The translations under genes were made by a program, and so were the position numbers. Shown piece by piece: positions 11,701 through 22,647 of a stretch of DNA of 64,000 bases (within the stretch, counting starts at the first letter, position 1; each line of letters opens with the position of its first letter). The stretch lies in assembly GCA_037349315.1 (NCBI GenBank), contig JBAIAC010000007.1, forward strand, positions 7,316,001-7,380,000. Direction: 5' to 3'. Source of the DNA: Chelydra serpentina. Its lineage: Eukaryota > Chordata > Testudines > Chelydridae. Under the pieces are notes generated by a model. That model made no database searches and was not told the DNA's origin. It worked only from the letters and a program-made list of their open reading frames with translations.

Positions 11701-11840
11701 AGCTTTCTATCCGATGAAGTGGATACTAACCCACGAAAGCTTATGCTGAAATAAATTTGTTAGTCTCTAAGGTGCTACAAGTTTTTCTTTCTTATTTTCA
11801 TTTTGCTGACACAGACTAACACGGCTACTACACTTAAACC
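11701..11840 (+). mobile_element. 3' tail fragment of a Penelope-like or related retroelement
   Basis: It contains ccgatgaagtggatactaac then ccacgaaagcttatgctg, then ttgttagtctctaaggtgct and finally cagactaacacggctactac. This string is a very common reptilian repeat tail. The gatga - short hairpin - gaaa arrangement resembles the hammerhead-ribozyme core reported in Penelope-like elements, which is why I suggest that family. The assignment is tentative. Confidence 0.45.
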
Positions 11841-12719
11841 TATCAGCTTTCTATGTTGACAAGCGGGAGCCTAATTCATAACTGGTTTAAGGGCTTTCTC
11901 TTAGGAGGTACTGAGCACTCTGTAAGCACACAAATTAGTCCCATTAAATGGAACTATTCACATTGCATAAACATTTTGCTGGATAAGGCCAGAACACTCA
12001 CCAACTGGCACCACCTGACCCCAAAATCAATTTTATGCTGGTATAAATCCAGTGAAATCATCTGAGTACACATCCCCGAAATTAAAAAAAATACGTAGCA
12101 CCAATAAAAAAGGCCACATTAAAAAATTATTTCATTCTCTATATTTAAACCAGCAATGTTTGGGAATGCTTTTGTAGGCATTACTACAAACAGATAATAA
12201 ATACAATATAGAAAACATGTCATTGGAAGCAATTCAACACAAAAAGTGCTAAAGTGATCAATATCATCTTTGAAAAAAACACAGGAAAGAAACAGAGCAT
12301 TGCACAGAAAGGTAATCATCCTGTGTTAAATCAATATAGGTAAACCATGTTACAAATGACTAACTTTGGTCTGTTTCTTCATCCTTGCATGTTATTTATA
12401 GGATAGATGGCTAATGACAGATCATATCTACAACTGTCTCATTGGCATGAGTCTTTAATGTATGCCAATAATTTGGCTGAATATATCTCAAGTATTACAA
12501 GCAATTTCCATTGCAAATTTTTCAAACTAGGAACCAGTTGTAGTTTCTTAATACCACCCACAAATAATACAGGTAGTGGGTCTACAGGAAGTTTATACTG
12601 TTACAAAAATAAAAATTTCACTAGTACGGCATTCAAAAATCAGTGTAATAAAAAGCAGAGTTAACAATGCTTCCACATTTCTTCCTATATTTGAAAAGTA
12701 TGAACAAGGCTACAATATT

Positions 12720-13612
12720 GTCATGGATGGGAGATACTGCCAATACAGAAGAGGACTGGAATATCATACAATATGATCTGGATGACCTTGTAAACTGGAA
12801 TAAAATAAATGGGATGAAATTTAAGAGTGCAAAGTTCAAGGACATGCGTTGAGAGACTAACAACGATAATTTTTGCTATAAGGTGGGGAGTTATGAGTTG
12901 GAAGCAAGAGAATAGGAGAAAGACTTGGGTGTATTGGTTGATCACAGGATGACTAAGAGCCACCAATGTGATGCAGCTGTGACAAAAACGAATGCAGTCC
13001 TAGGATGCATCAGGCGAGGAATTTCAAGTGGAGACAGGAAAGTGTTAGTACCATTATACAAGGCACAGGTGAGATCTCAGCTGGACTACTGTATGCAATT
13101 CTGGTGTCCCATCTTTAAGAAAGATGAATTGAAGCTGGAACAGGTGCAGAGAATAACTATTAGGATGATCTGAGGAATAGAAAACCTACCCTATGAGAGG
13201 AGACTCAAGAGTTTGGCTTGTTTAGCCTAATCAGAAGAAAGCTGAGGAGAAATATGATTGTTCTCTATAAATGCATCAAAGGGATAAATACCAGGGAGGG
13301 AGAGAAAGTATTTAAGTTAAGCACCAGTGTGGACACAAGAACAAATGGCCATCTACAAGTTTAGGCTTGAAATTAGACAGTTTCTAACCATCAGAGGAGT
13401 GAAGTTCTGGAACAGCCTTCCAAGGGGAGCAGTGGGGGGTAAAAGTCCTATCTGGCTTCAAGGCTGATCTTGATAAATTTATGGATGGGATAGTATGATG
13501 ACTGCCTACAATGGGATGTAGCCGATCTGCAACTGCTAGCAGCAAGTATCTCCAATGTCTGGTGATGGGACACTAGATTGGGAGGGCTCTGAGTTACTAC
13601 AGACAATTAGAA
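12720..13612 (+). mobile_element. CR1 LINE 3' fragment (reverse transcriptase C-terminus)
   Basis: The conceptual translation in broken frames includes DDLVNWNKINGMKFKSAK, GVLVDHRMTKSHQCDAAVTK and VLGCIRRGISS, then LVPLYKAQVRSQLDYCMQFW. These are the conserved C-terminal motifs of CR1 reverse transcriptase. The element is 5' truncated and frameshifted, with stops after RMI and later. The non-coding tail runs to about 13.6 kb, where it meets a second CR1 in the opposite orientation. Confidence 0.85.
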
Positions 13613-15570
13613 CATAAGAATGGCCATACTAGGTCAGACCAAAGGTCCATCAAGCCCAGTCCTGTCCTCTGACAGTGGCAAATGGCAGGTGCCCCAAAGG
13701 GAATGAACAAAGGGAATCCCGTTATAGTATTGGCCTTCACAACACCCTCTGGCAAGGAGTTCCAGAGGTTGACAGTGCGTTGCGTGAAAAAATATTTCTT
13801 GTGTTTGTTTTAAACCTGCTACCTATTAATTTCATTTGGTAGCCTCTTGTTCTTGTATTATGAGATGGAGTAAATAACACTTTCTTATTTACTTTCTCTA
13901 TACCACTCATGATTTTAAAGACCTCTATCATATCCCCCCTTAGTCGCCTCTTTTCCAAGCTGAAAAGTCCCAGTCTTATTAATCTCTCCTCATACGGAAG
14001 CCGTTCTATACCCCTAATAATTTTTGTTGCCCTTTTCTTAACCTTTTCCAATTCCAATATCTCTTTTTTGAGATGGGGTGACCACATCTGCAAACATGTA
14101 TTCAAGGTGTGGGTGTACCATGGATTTATATAGAGGCAATATGATATTTTCTGTCTTATTATCTATTCCTTTCTTGATGATTCCCAACATTCTGTTCACT
14201 TTTTTGACTGCCGCTGCACATTGAGTGGATGATTTCAAAGAACTATCCACAATGACTCCAAGATTTCTTTCTTGAGTGATAACAGCTAATTTAGACCCCG
14301 TCATTGTATATGTATAGTTAGGATTATGTTTTCCAATGTGCATTACTTTGCATTTATCAACATTAAATTTCATCTGCCATTTTGTTGCCCAGTCACCCAG
14401 TTTTGTGAGATCCTTTTGTAGCTCTTCGCAGTCTGCCTGGGACTTAACTATCTTGAGTCGTTCTAAACACCTGCACTGTTTGCCCCTTTTTCCAGATCGT
14501 TTATGAATATGTTAAATAGGACTGGGCCCAGTACAGATCCCTGGGGGACACCACTATTTACCTCTCTCCATTATGAAAACTGACCATTTATTCCTACCCT
14601 TTGTTTCCTATCTTTTAACCAGTTACCAATCCATGAGAGAACCTTCCCTCTTATCCCATGACTGCTTATTTTCCTTAAGAGCCTTTGGTGAGGGACCTTG
14701 TCAAAGGCTTTCTGAAAATCTAAATACACTATATCCACTGGATCTCCTTTGTCCACATGCTTGTTGACCCACCCATAGAATTCTAGTAGATTGGTGAGGC
14801 ATGATTCCCCTTTACAAAAACCATGTTGACTATTTCCCAACAAATTATGTTCATCCATGTGTCTGACAATTTTGTTCTTTACGATAGTTTCAACCAATTT
14901 TCACAGTACTGAAGTGAGACTTACTGGCCTGTAGTTGCCAGGGTCACCTCTGGAGCACTTTTTAAAAATTGGCATCACATTAGCTATCCTCCAGTCATTT
15001 GGTACAGAAGCTGATTTAAATGATAGGTTACAGATGACAGTTAGTAGTCCTGCAATTTCACATTTGAGTTCTTTCAAAACTCTTGGGTGAATACCATCAG
15101 GTCCTGGAGACTTATTATTGTTTAGTTTATCAATTTGTTCCAAAACCTCCTCTAATGACACCTCAATTTGGGACAGTTCCTCAGATCTGTCACCCAAAAA
15201 GAATGGCTCAGGTTTGGGAATCTCCCTCACATCCTCCACGGTGAAGACCGATGCAAAGAATTCATTTAGTTTCTCCGCAATGGCCTTAGTGTCTTTGGGT
15301 GCTCTTTTAGCATCTCGATCATTGTTTAGCAGGCTTTCTGCTTCTGATGTATTTTTTAAAAAATTTGCTATTACTTTTTGAGTCTTTGGCTAGCTGTTCT
15401 TCAAATTCTTTTTTGGTCTTTCTAATTATATTTTTATACTTCATTTGCCAGAGTTTATGCTCTTTTCTATTTTCCTCATTAGGATTTATCTTCCACTTTT
15501 TAAAGGATGCCTTTTTGCCTCTCACTGCTTCATTTACTTTGTTGTTTAACCATGGTGGCTCTTTTTTTAT
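13612..15570 (-). mobile_element. CR1 LINE, 5'-truncated, reverse orientation
   Basis: Reading leftward, the pieces are PPWLNNKVNEAVRGKKASFK (15.59-15.32 kb), LNNNKSPGPDGIHPRVLKEL and NYRPVSLTSVL (15.24-14.90 kb), then QHGFCKGESCLTNLLEF and VYLDFQKAFDKVPHQRLL (14.90-14.57 kb), and the C-terminal KFNVDKCKVMHIGKHNPNYT and TTQCAAA-like motifs down to 13.74 kb. These are canonical CR1 endonuclease-linker and reverse-transcriptase motifs. At least four frame breaks make it non-functional. The 3' end (left side) carries the typical acataagaatggccatacta. Confidence 0.92.
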
Positions 15571-15614
15571 TAGCAACAAAGGGTCCTGTGGCACCTTATA
15601 GACTAACAGAGGTA
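15571..15614 (-). repeat. Fragment of the same repeat tail as at 11.7 kb
   Basis: The complement reads cctctgttagtctataaggt then gccacaggaccctttgttgc. This matches the ttagtctctaaggtgct part of the Penelope-like tail on the other strand. It abuts the 5' truncation point of the CR1 element, so it is either a separate small insertion or a junction product. Confidence 0.5.
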
Positions 15615-15992
15615 TTTTTTAAAATTCTTTCCCAGGTGTCTGACTGGTGGGTCTTGCCCACATGTTCAGGGTCTAACTGACTGCCATATTTGGGGTTGGG
15701 AAGGAACTGTCCCCAGGGTCAGATTGGCATTATTGGCAAAGACAGTGGGAGGTTTTCGCCTTCCTCTGCAGCATGGGGCACAGGTCACTTGCAGGTTTAA
15801 ACTAATATGAATTGTGGATTCTCCGTAACTTGAAGTCTTTAAATTATGATTTGAGTACTTCAGTAATTCAGCCAGAGGTTAGGGATCTATTACAGGAGTG
15901 GGTGGGTGAGATTCTGTGACCTGCAATGTGCAGGAGGTCAGACTAGTTGCTCATGATGGTCCCGTCTGACCTTAAAGTCTATGAGTCTAAGC

Positions 15993-16288
15993 CCAGGGCT
16001 ACACTAGGGAGGGGGGTCGATCTACGATACGCAGATTCAGCTACGTGAATAGCGTAGCTGAAATCGGCGTATCGTAATCGGCTTACCTGACCATGAAGAC
16101 GGCGGCGCGTCGATCGCTGCAGCTCCCCCGTCGACTCCGCTTGTGTCGCTCGATGACGTGGTTTTCCGGAGCCGACGGGGAGCGCGATCGGGGATCGATT
16201 AAGCGCGTCTTAATGAGACGCGAAAAATCGATCCCGGATAGATCGATTGCTACCCGCCGATCCGGCGGGTAGTGAAGACAAGCCCTAA
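15993..16288. mobile_element. Harbinger-like MITE with TAA target duplication
   Basis: It starts gcccagggctacactaggg and ends ggtagtgaagacaagccc, an imperfect inverted repeat flanked on both sides by TAA, the usual Harbinger target. The internal palindromes acgatacgcagattcagcta versus tagctgaaatcggcgtatcg, and the CpG-rich centre gctcccccgtcgactccgc, are shared with the copy near 9.25 kb. Non-coding. Confidence 0.75.
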
Positions 16289-16969
16289 GACTAAAGCTAT
16301 AAATCGACCCTTCCAGGATTCAGATCTGTGAATCTAGGGAAGCTAGGTATTTCAAATCTGATGTGTAGATCCTTAAGCCTTCCATTTTGTACATGAGTAG
16401 TTTTGAATCTGGGTTACAAACATATTTTTGATTCACTGAATGTTTCTGGGCTCGGTACCAGATTTGCTGGATGTGACAGTTAGAAAATGTATATTGGAAA
16501 ATGTATATCAATAATATTACAAATAATATAAAACACTATTTAGTTTATTATAATAGATGTCCATAAAAATAAAGATTACTGTAACAGAACACCAAAAGAA
16601 TTTGCTGACAAGCCAATTATTGATTCCCACAGATATTTTTAAAATGACCAATAAAATAAAAATAAAGAGATTTTGGATAACTCAGAAAGCTAAATTTCAA
16701 GCTGTTGAAAATAATGTCAGAATACTCTGTCATTCCCACAAATCCTTAGAAGACTACATTTCCCAGAATACCACCAGTCAAATGAATATTTATGGAAGTA
16801 TATCCCCAGTAGCCTTGAAAGACTGTCATAGTTTTTAATATTCCTTAAGAATAATCCAAATTCTCGGGCTCAGTGATTTAAAGGCTGCCATTTCGTGCAT
16901 GATACTGCTCCCATTGAAGACAGTAACAAAACACCCATTTAACATCAATGGGCATAGATTGAACCCATC

Positions 16970-17330
16970 AAAAACCTTAACGTTATATGTATGACTGTCT
17001 TCAAATATGTTAAGGGCTATTAAAAAGAGGACAGGAATCAATTGTTCTCTGTGTCCTCTAAAGGTAGAACAAGAAGTAATTGGCTTAATCTGTAGCAAGG
17101 GAGATTTAGGTTAGATATTAGGAAAAACTTTCTAACTATCAGAATAGTAAAGCTCCGGAATAAGCTTCCAACAAAGACTGTGGAATCCCCACCATTGGAG
17201 GTTTTTAAGAACAAGTTAGACAAACGCTTGTCAAGGATGGTCTAGGTTTACTTGGTTCAGCCTCAGCACAGGAGGCTGGACTTGATGACCTCTCAAGGTC
17301 GCTTCCAGCCCTACATTTCTATGATTGTTC
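16970..17330 (+). mobile_element. CR1 LINE 3' end fragment
   Basis: The sequence tttaggttagatattaggaa, aaactttctaactatcagaa, tggaggtttttaagaacaag and tagacaaacgcttgtcaagg, then ctggacttgatgacctctca and ttctatgatt, is the classic CR1 3' region and tail. It is oriented left to right and is only the last few hundred bases of an element. Confidence 0.88.
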
Positions 17331-18099
17331 CTTCTTTCCTGCTTTATATCACTAATTTTCAGACTATTTTTTCAATTAAAAAATTACTTGTACAGACAAC
17401 AATAACACTATTAGAGACACTCTCTTAGAATGCAATGTTTTTAGAATGGAGAGCCTTCATACTACAAGCCTAATTAAATGTTCACTTTGTAATAACTAAA
17501 AATGCATATTGACCTAGCCATCTTTTTGTTTTTAAATTTCCTCCAACTGTACAAATATGTGCTGAATGCCTCCAACAGCCAGGCTAAGTGGTGCATTCAA
17601 CACATTAAGTTTTAAATGTGCTTATTTTTCTTTACAAGTTTTATACTTAAAATCTGCTGAATGCCCATCTTGCCACTCTGAATCACTCATCGCATCCAGC
17701 TATAAATGGAATATTTTTTTAAATTGCTGACCACTTTTAAAGAATACTTATTAAATCCATTACATTTATTTTATAATTTACAAATAGTCACAATCCTTAT
17801 AATTTGATGCAGAAAAATAAATTAAAGCAAACACTTTTATATTAGAATTGAAACTAGTCAACTAAACAAGCAATTTAAAAGTAATGCTTCTCTGGCTTGT
17901 CACCTTAAATTAGTGAAAGCTAGACTCGCTTAATCAAAAACTCACTGAAAGCCAATTTGTGCGAAGATCAAGATGCTGAGGCAAGCATATCAGAAGGCAA
18001 GGGAATCAAACCATCGCTCTGGTGCTGCGCTGAATACCTGCCACTTCTATAAGGAGCTGGACACCATTCTCAGTGGCGACCCCACCTCCACCACCAAGA

Positions 18100-18289
18100 G
18101 CCCCAGCTGACTCAACCCCATGCCACTTCCTGCAGCTCCCATTGGCTGGGAACGGTGAACCGCGGCCACTGGGAGCTGTGGGCGGCCATGCCTGTGGACG
18201 GTAAGTGTAAACAAACTGTCTTGCAGCCCACCAGTAGATTACTCTGATGGGCCGCGTGCAGCCTGCGGGCCGCAGGCTGCCCACGACTG
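18100..18289 (-). mobile_element. hAT-type non-autonomous element relic
   Basis: Read on the minus strand it begins cagtcgtgggcagcctgcgg followed by cccgcaggctgcacgcggcc and later gttcccagccaatgggagct. This matches a family of hAT MITEs starting CAGTGGTGGGCAACCTG that is abundant in turtle-like genomes. It is GC-rich against an AT-rich background. The second terminus and the 8-bp duplication were not identified, so it may be truncated. Confidence 0.55.
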
Positions 18290-18429
18290 ACCTAGACCCT
18301 TTGCCCCATCTTGAACGCTCCCCACCCCGGGCCAAACTCACCATGTTTAGGGCATTCGCCAAGCTGTGTGCTTGCCAAGGGCAGTGAGAAAGAGGTGTAT
18401 TTTACTATTATGATTTAATGCTGTGAGTG

Positions 18430-18780
18430 CACTAACAATCATGCCTCTGTTTATTGTTTATTGTGCTTCTGCAGATGTGCCCTTGAGGAGAACCCTCTAC
18501 TCAACGGCAGAGTGTCTCCACCAGATAAGGAACCAACCCAGAAAGAGCAAGGAGGACATCTTTTGGGAGGTGCTCCAATCCTCTGATGCTGCAGCTCAAA
18601 AACACAGGAGAGGAAGCAGGGCCAGGAGCGAATTTTAGATGGCCAGGAGCAGATGATAAAAGTGATGGAGGCCCAAAAGGAGATGTTGAAGTCTCTAATT
18701 GCGCTGCAAGCAGAACACATACGTGCTCCCCCCTCTCCCTCCCCGCTCCCCCCGCAGCCTATATGAACTGATTGCCATGC
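18430..18780 (+). pseudogene. Harbinger Myb-like (SANT) accessory protein relic
   Basis: In broken frames the plus strand reads QIRNQPRKSKEDIFWEVLQ followed by SSDAAAQKHRR, then EQMIKVMEAQKEMLKSLIAL with QAEHIRAPPSP. This has the layout of the C-terminal half of the Myb/SANT-type DNA-binding protein encoded by PIF/Harbinger transposons, with a basic linker and a short coiled coil. The N-terminal SANT domain is missing. It faces the transposase relic on the other strand in convergent orientation, as in two-gene Harbinger elements. A frameshift lies near 18.65 kb. Confidence 0.6.
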
Positions 18781-19162
18781 CCTCCCCAAACTCCTGTCAC
18801 ACATTCCTTGCATCCTCCTGGCCCATCGCAGTACCCTGTTCATTCCACTGCTTTGGACAGCTTCCCAAATGATAGCTGGAGTTACACACAGCAATGAAAG
18901 CCTCCATCAAGTGAGTGCTCCTCTCAGTGCTATGTCCCTTTCAAGAAAGCATTTTTTGCGTATTGGTTATTGCTGTTTAATAAAAAAATACTCTCTGAAA
19001 GATAATCTTTGTCTCCTATACATGGTGGTTGCTGCTGGAATTATCACACAGTGGCAACTGGCACATTTGCATACTACAAATCAGTCAGGAAGGACTCATC
19101 AAAATTTTCATTCAAAGCGGAAAGGTAACAAAACATGGCAGAATGCTTTATAGAAAGACACA

Positions 19163-20330
19163 TTACTGGTGCGCATTGTCAAAATGATGCCTCAAAGCCT
19201 CCCTGATTTGAATAGCCCCCCATTGTGCCCCTCTAATAGCCCTGGTATCTGGCTGCTCAAAATCAGCTGCTAGATGATCTGTCTCCACATGCCACCCCTG
19301 GGGAAATTTTTCACCCTTAGCCTCACAACTATTATGCAGCACACTGTAGGCTGCTATGACCATGGGAATATTTTCCTCACTGAGGTCTAACCTGCCATAA
19401 AGGCAGCACCAGCAAGCTTTTAATCTGCCAAATGCACATTCAACGGTCATTCTGCACCTGGTCAGCCTATTGTTGAAGCACTCCTTCCTGCTGTCCAGGT
19501 TTCCCGTGTAAGTCTTCATGAGCCATGGGAGTAAGAGGTACACTGGGTCTCCAGGATCACTATGAGCATTTCAACATTCCCCATTGGAATCTTCTGGTCT
19601 GGAAAGAAAGTCCATGGTTGCAGCTTTCTGTACAGGCCCATGTTCCTGAAGATGCATGAGTCATGTACCTTTCCTGATCACCCCGTGCTGATATCAGCTA
19701 AATGACCCCAGTGATCCACAAGCACCTGCAATACCATAGAGAAGTACTCCTTTCTATTGATGTACTCCATTGCAAGATGGTCCAGGACCAAAATTGGGAT
19801 ATATGTGCTATCTATAGCCCCGCCACAGTTAGGGAATCCCATTGCCACAAAGCCATCCGCTATTTCACGCACATTCCCAAGAGTCACAGTCCTTCATAGC
19901 AGGATGCGATTAATGGCCCTGCACACTTCCGTGAACACAACTCCCATGGTAGAGTTCCTGACTGCAAACTGATTTGCAACTGTCCAGTAGCAGTCCAGAG
20001 TTGCCAGCTTCCACACAGCGATCGCCACACACTTCTCCACCGAGGGGCAGCTCTAATTTTGGGGCAGGGCCGGGGCCAGCTCCACACACAGTTCCAGGAA
20101 GGTGGCTTTCCAAATGTCCTGCAGCCACTGCTCATCAACCCAGACCTGCATAACAATGCAATCCCACCACTTAGTGCTTGTTTCCTGAGCCCAAAAGCAA
20201 TGGTTCACCATGTGCAGCTGCTCCATGAATTCTAAAAGTAGTCTGGAATTGTTTCTTTCCATGACACACAGCAGGGCAGGCACCACGGATTCCTGTTCAG
20301 ATTTGAAGCTCATGAAATACTGCATGATCA
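19163..20330 (-). pseudogene. PIF/Harbinger transposase (DDE_Tnp_4) pseudogene
   Basis: The minus strand, in several frames, carries KWWDCIVMQVWVDEQWLQD (about 20.2-20.1 kb), then GGAIDSTYIPILVLDH with the first catalytic Asp (about 19.83 kb), the second in DPGDPVYLLLPWLM (about 19.55 kb), and VECAFGRLKACWCC with the catalytic Glu (about 19.43 kb), followed by AAYSVLHNSCE. This is the order of the Harbinger DDE nuclease. Multiple frameshifts and stops make it inactive. The element's right end is probably near 20706, where gtagtgtagatgtagcc is followed by TAA; the left end is not visible. Confidence 0.88.
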
Positions 20331-21263
20331 GTCATGTTGTATTCATAACACTGACCACAAGACCAGTGCAGGGATGCAATATATAGGGGCTGCTGAAAAA
20401 TGTAGCTGGAAGCCCATGGAATGATGAGACAGAAAAAATGCATCATGGCACATTAAGCCTGCACCCATGATGCACTGCAATCCACTCCGCCTTCCCACAA
20501 CTCCTAGGTGCAGAAGGTGGCAAGTTACACAATGGGATAGCTACCCACAGTGCACTGCTCTCACTGTTGATGCTACAGTGTCAACTGTGGACGCACTCTG
20601 CTGACACACAAAGTGTTGTGGGAACATGCATAAGCGATGTAATTATAACAGTTTGTAATCATCAGCGTAACTTGCATCGACTTAAATCTGTAGTGTAGAT
20701 GTAGCCTAAGTACCCAAATATAGATTCAGGAATTTAACTTTTGGGCACTCAGGTTTGTAAATTTTGGCCAGAATCTTAAGCCCCACTTAAAGAAGTCCTT
20801 GATCACATGGAAGTTGTTTTATGCAGCTACACAATTCTTGTCTTCAGAAGGTGTACCTGTCTCTATTAAGTGAAAGTGAAACCTATGTGGAACACTACTC
20901 ATTCAACAGTACGCATAGTTACAACTAAGCCAGGATCTCATCCCCAGCAAACTTTAACGTGGCAACAGAAATGGCCTTCCTGACCTACATCCCCTAATCT
21001 TCAGGACACAATTTTCAATTTGGCATGCTCTTCGGGCACTCTGAAAAATACAGAGCCAAAGTATACAAAAGTTGATTTGACTACGCAATATAATGATCAC
21101 ATTTAAATAGTCACACTAAAGTGAAGCAGAATTATTTTAGTACTTGTAATTATCATTGTCTGAATGTGGTGCCCCACTTCACTGGCTTCAGTCAAGTGAC
21201 GTATCTCATTTAAAAAATGAAAACTGAATGCTTTTTAAAAAGACTACTTGAACTACTTCACTA

Positions 21264-21672
21264 CAGTAGAACCTCAGAATTATGAATACCAGGGTTATGA
21301 ACTGACCGGTCAACCACACACGTCATTTGGAACCAGAAGTATGTAATCAGGCAGCAGAGACCAAAAAAAAAGAAAACAAATGGTGTCCATTACAGTACTG
21401 ATAAATGTAAACTACTAAAAAATAAAGGGAAATTAAAAAAAAAAAAGATTTGACAAGGTAAAAAAACTGTTTCTGTGCTTGTTTCATTTAAATTAAGATG
21501 TTTAAAAGCAGCATTTTTCTTCTGCATATTAAAGTTTCAAATCTGTATTAAGTCAATGTTCAATTGTAAACTTTTGAAAGAACAATCAATGTTTTGTTCA
21601 AAGAATTACGAAAATTTCAATGTTATGAACAACCTCCATTCCCGAGGTATTTGTAATTCTGAGATTCTACAG
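21264..21672. mobile_element. Tigger/mariner-like MITE with TA target
   Basis: The left TIR cagtagaacctcagaattat followed by gaatacc is mirrored by ggtatttgtaattctgagat followed by tctacag. TA flanks both ends, as expected for the Tc1/mariner/pogo superfamily. The length of 409 bp and absence of coding capacity indicate a non-autonomous copy. The CAGTAGAACCTCAGA end resembles Tigger-type MITEs. Confidence 0.75.
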
Positions 21673-22256
21673 TATTATCCTAAAACTATTGACACTTCAG
21701 TGTACTTAGAAATATGTCATAGTGATGACAGATAAGTCGTGGCAGGCATCAGGCTAACGCTATTTAAATGGTTTCTCATTAGTACTCGCTGGTTTTTACC
21801 ACATACGCCTGCCAAACCTGAAATGTTATTGGTCTCTGTTTCAAGGAGGAATGTTTTCCTTAAATTGTATACAGTAGAGCAAGGGTTTGAAAAATTCCAA
21901 TATGTACTTGGGAAGCAGTGAGGATTTGGAGTCATTTCTAATGAAGTGCCACATCTGACCCTTAATTTTTGTGTATTTACGTCAACTGGAGTGCTGCACA
22001 AGCATAAGTATAAAATATGTCCCAAAATTAGTATAAGCCTGAATGTTCTGAATATGCATGAACTCATATATCTCTAATTAATATTCTTTCAATTATGAAG
22101 ACATTTGTTATTGTCCTGAAAACTAAAAGTATGGATTAAATAATGATAGCTCCCTGCAATGTAGTTTGCAGATTTCTACACTTAACAGATAGAGTGCTTA
22201 TTATCATTGCTTGAAAGTGTTCTTAACATAAAATAATCTCAAATTTTCATACTTAC

Positions 22257-22346
22257 TTGTCATTTTCTGTAGTTTCTTGGCAGTTTTTGAGTTGGTTATT
22301 CAAATATTCTTCATGCTTGCTAAGAACTACATATGTTGGTTTCCAG
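22257..22346 (-). CDS. SIX6OS1: SIX6OS1 coding exon
   Basis: A 90-nt exon with acceptor gtgccatag and donor ACAA|GTAAGT, a near-consensus 5' splice site. One base completes the previous codon, then WKPTYVVLSKHEEYLNNQLK and NCQETTEND follow, with two bases left over. Human C14orf39 has NWKPTCDVFRKHEDYMQDQ at this point as I recall. The conserved WKPT and KHE motifs make this a confident call. It belongs to the N-terminal helical region. Confidence 0.93.
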
Positions 22347-22647
22347 CTATGGCACAAGTTAAAACGTGTATTAATGATGGTTTTAATTAATTAAAAATAA
22401 TTTCAGAATTAAACACATCAAGAAGATTAATAAAATCAATCAGTTTAACTGGGGCTAATTCATACAAATTATTCATCTTATTATTTGAAAATCAAGCGAG
22501 GATTTTTTTCTGCAGAGAAAAGGTTTTCATATACAGAAATTTGTTTTCCCAAAGCTTTTACAGCTGTGTGTCCAAAAGCATATATGGCTTTGAAAACCTG
22601 CCAATGATTACTTTTTGATGAGCCTCACTTTTAAAAGAAAACATAGG

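Larger units (their letters stand above)
11264..22256. other. Large SIX6OS1 intron filled with transposons
   Basis: This intron of about 11 kb has no host exon that I can see. It holds a Penelope-like tail, CR1 copies, Harbinger MITEs, a hAT relic, a degraded Harbinger transposon and a Tigger-like MITE, each listed separately. The remaining AT-rich parts (for example 11.85-12.6 kb, 16.3-17.0 kb and 20.7-21.2 kb) show nothing recognisable. Confidence 0.6.
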
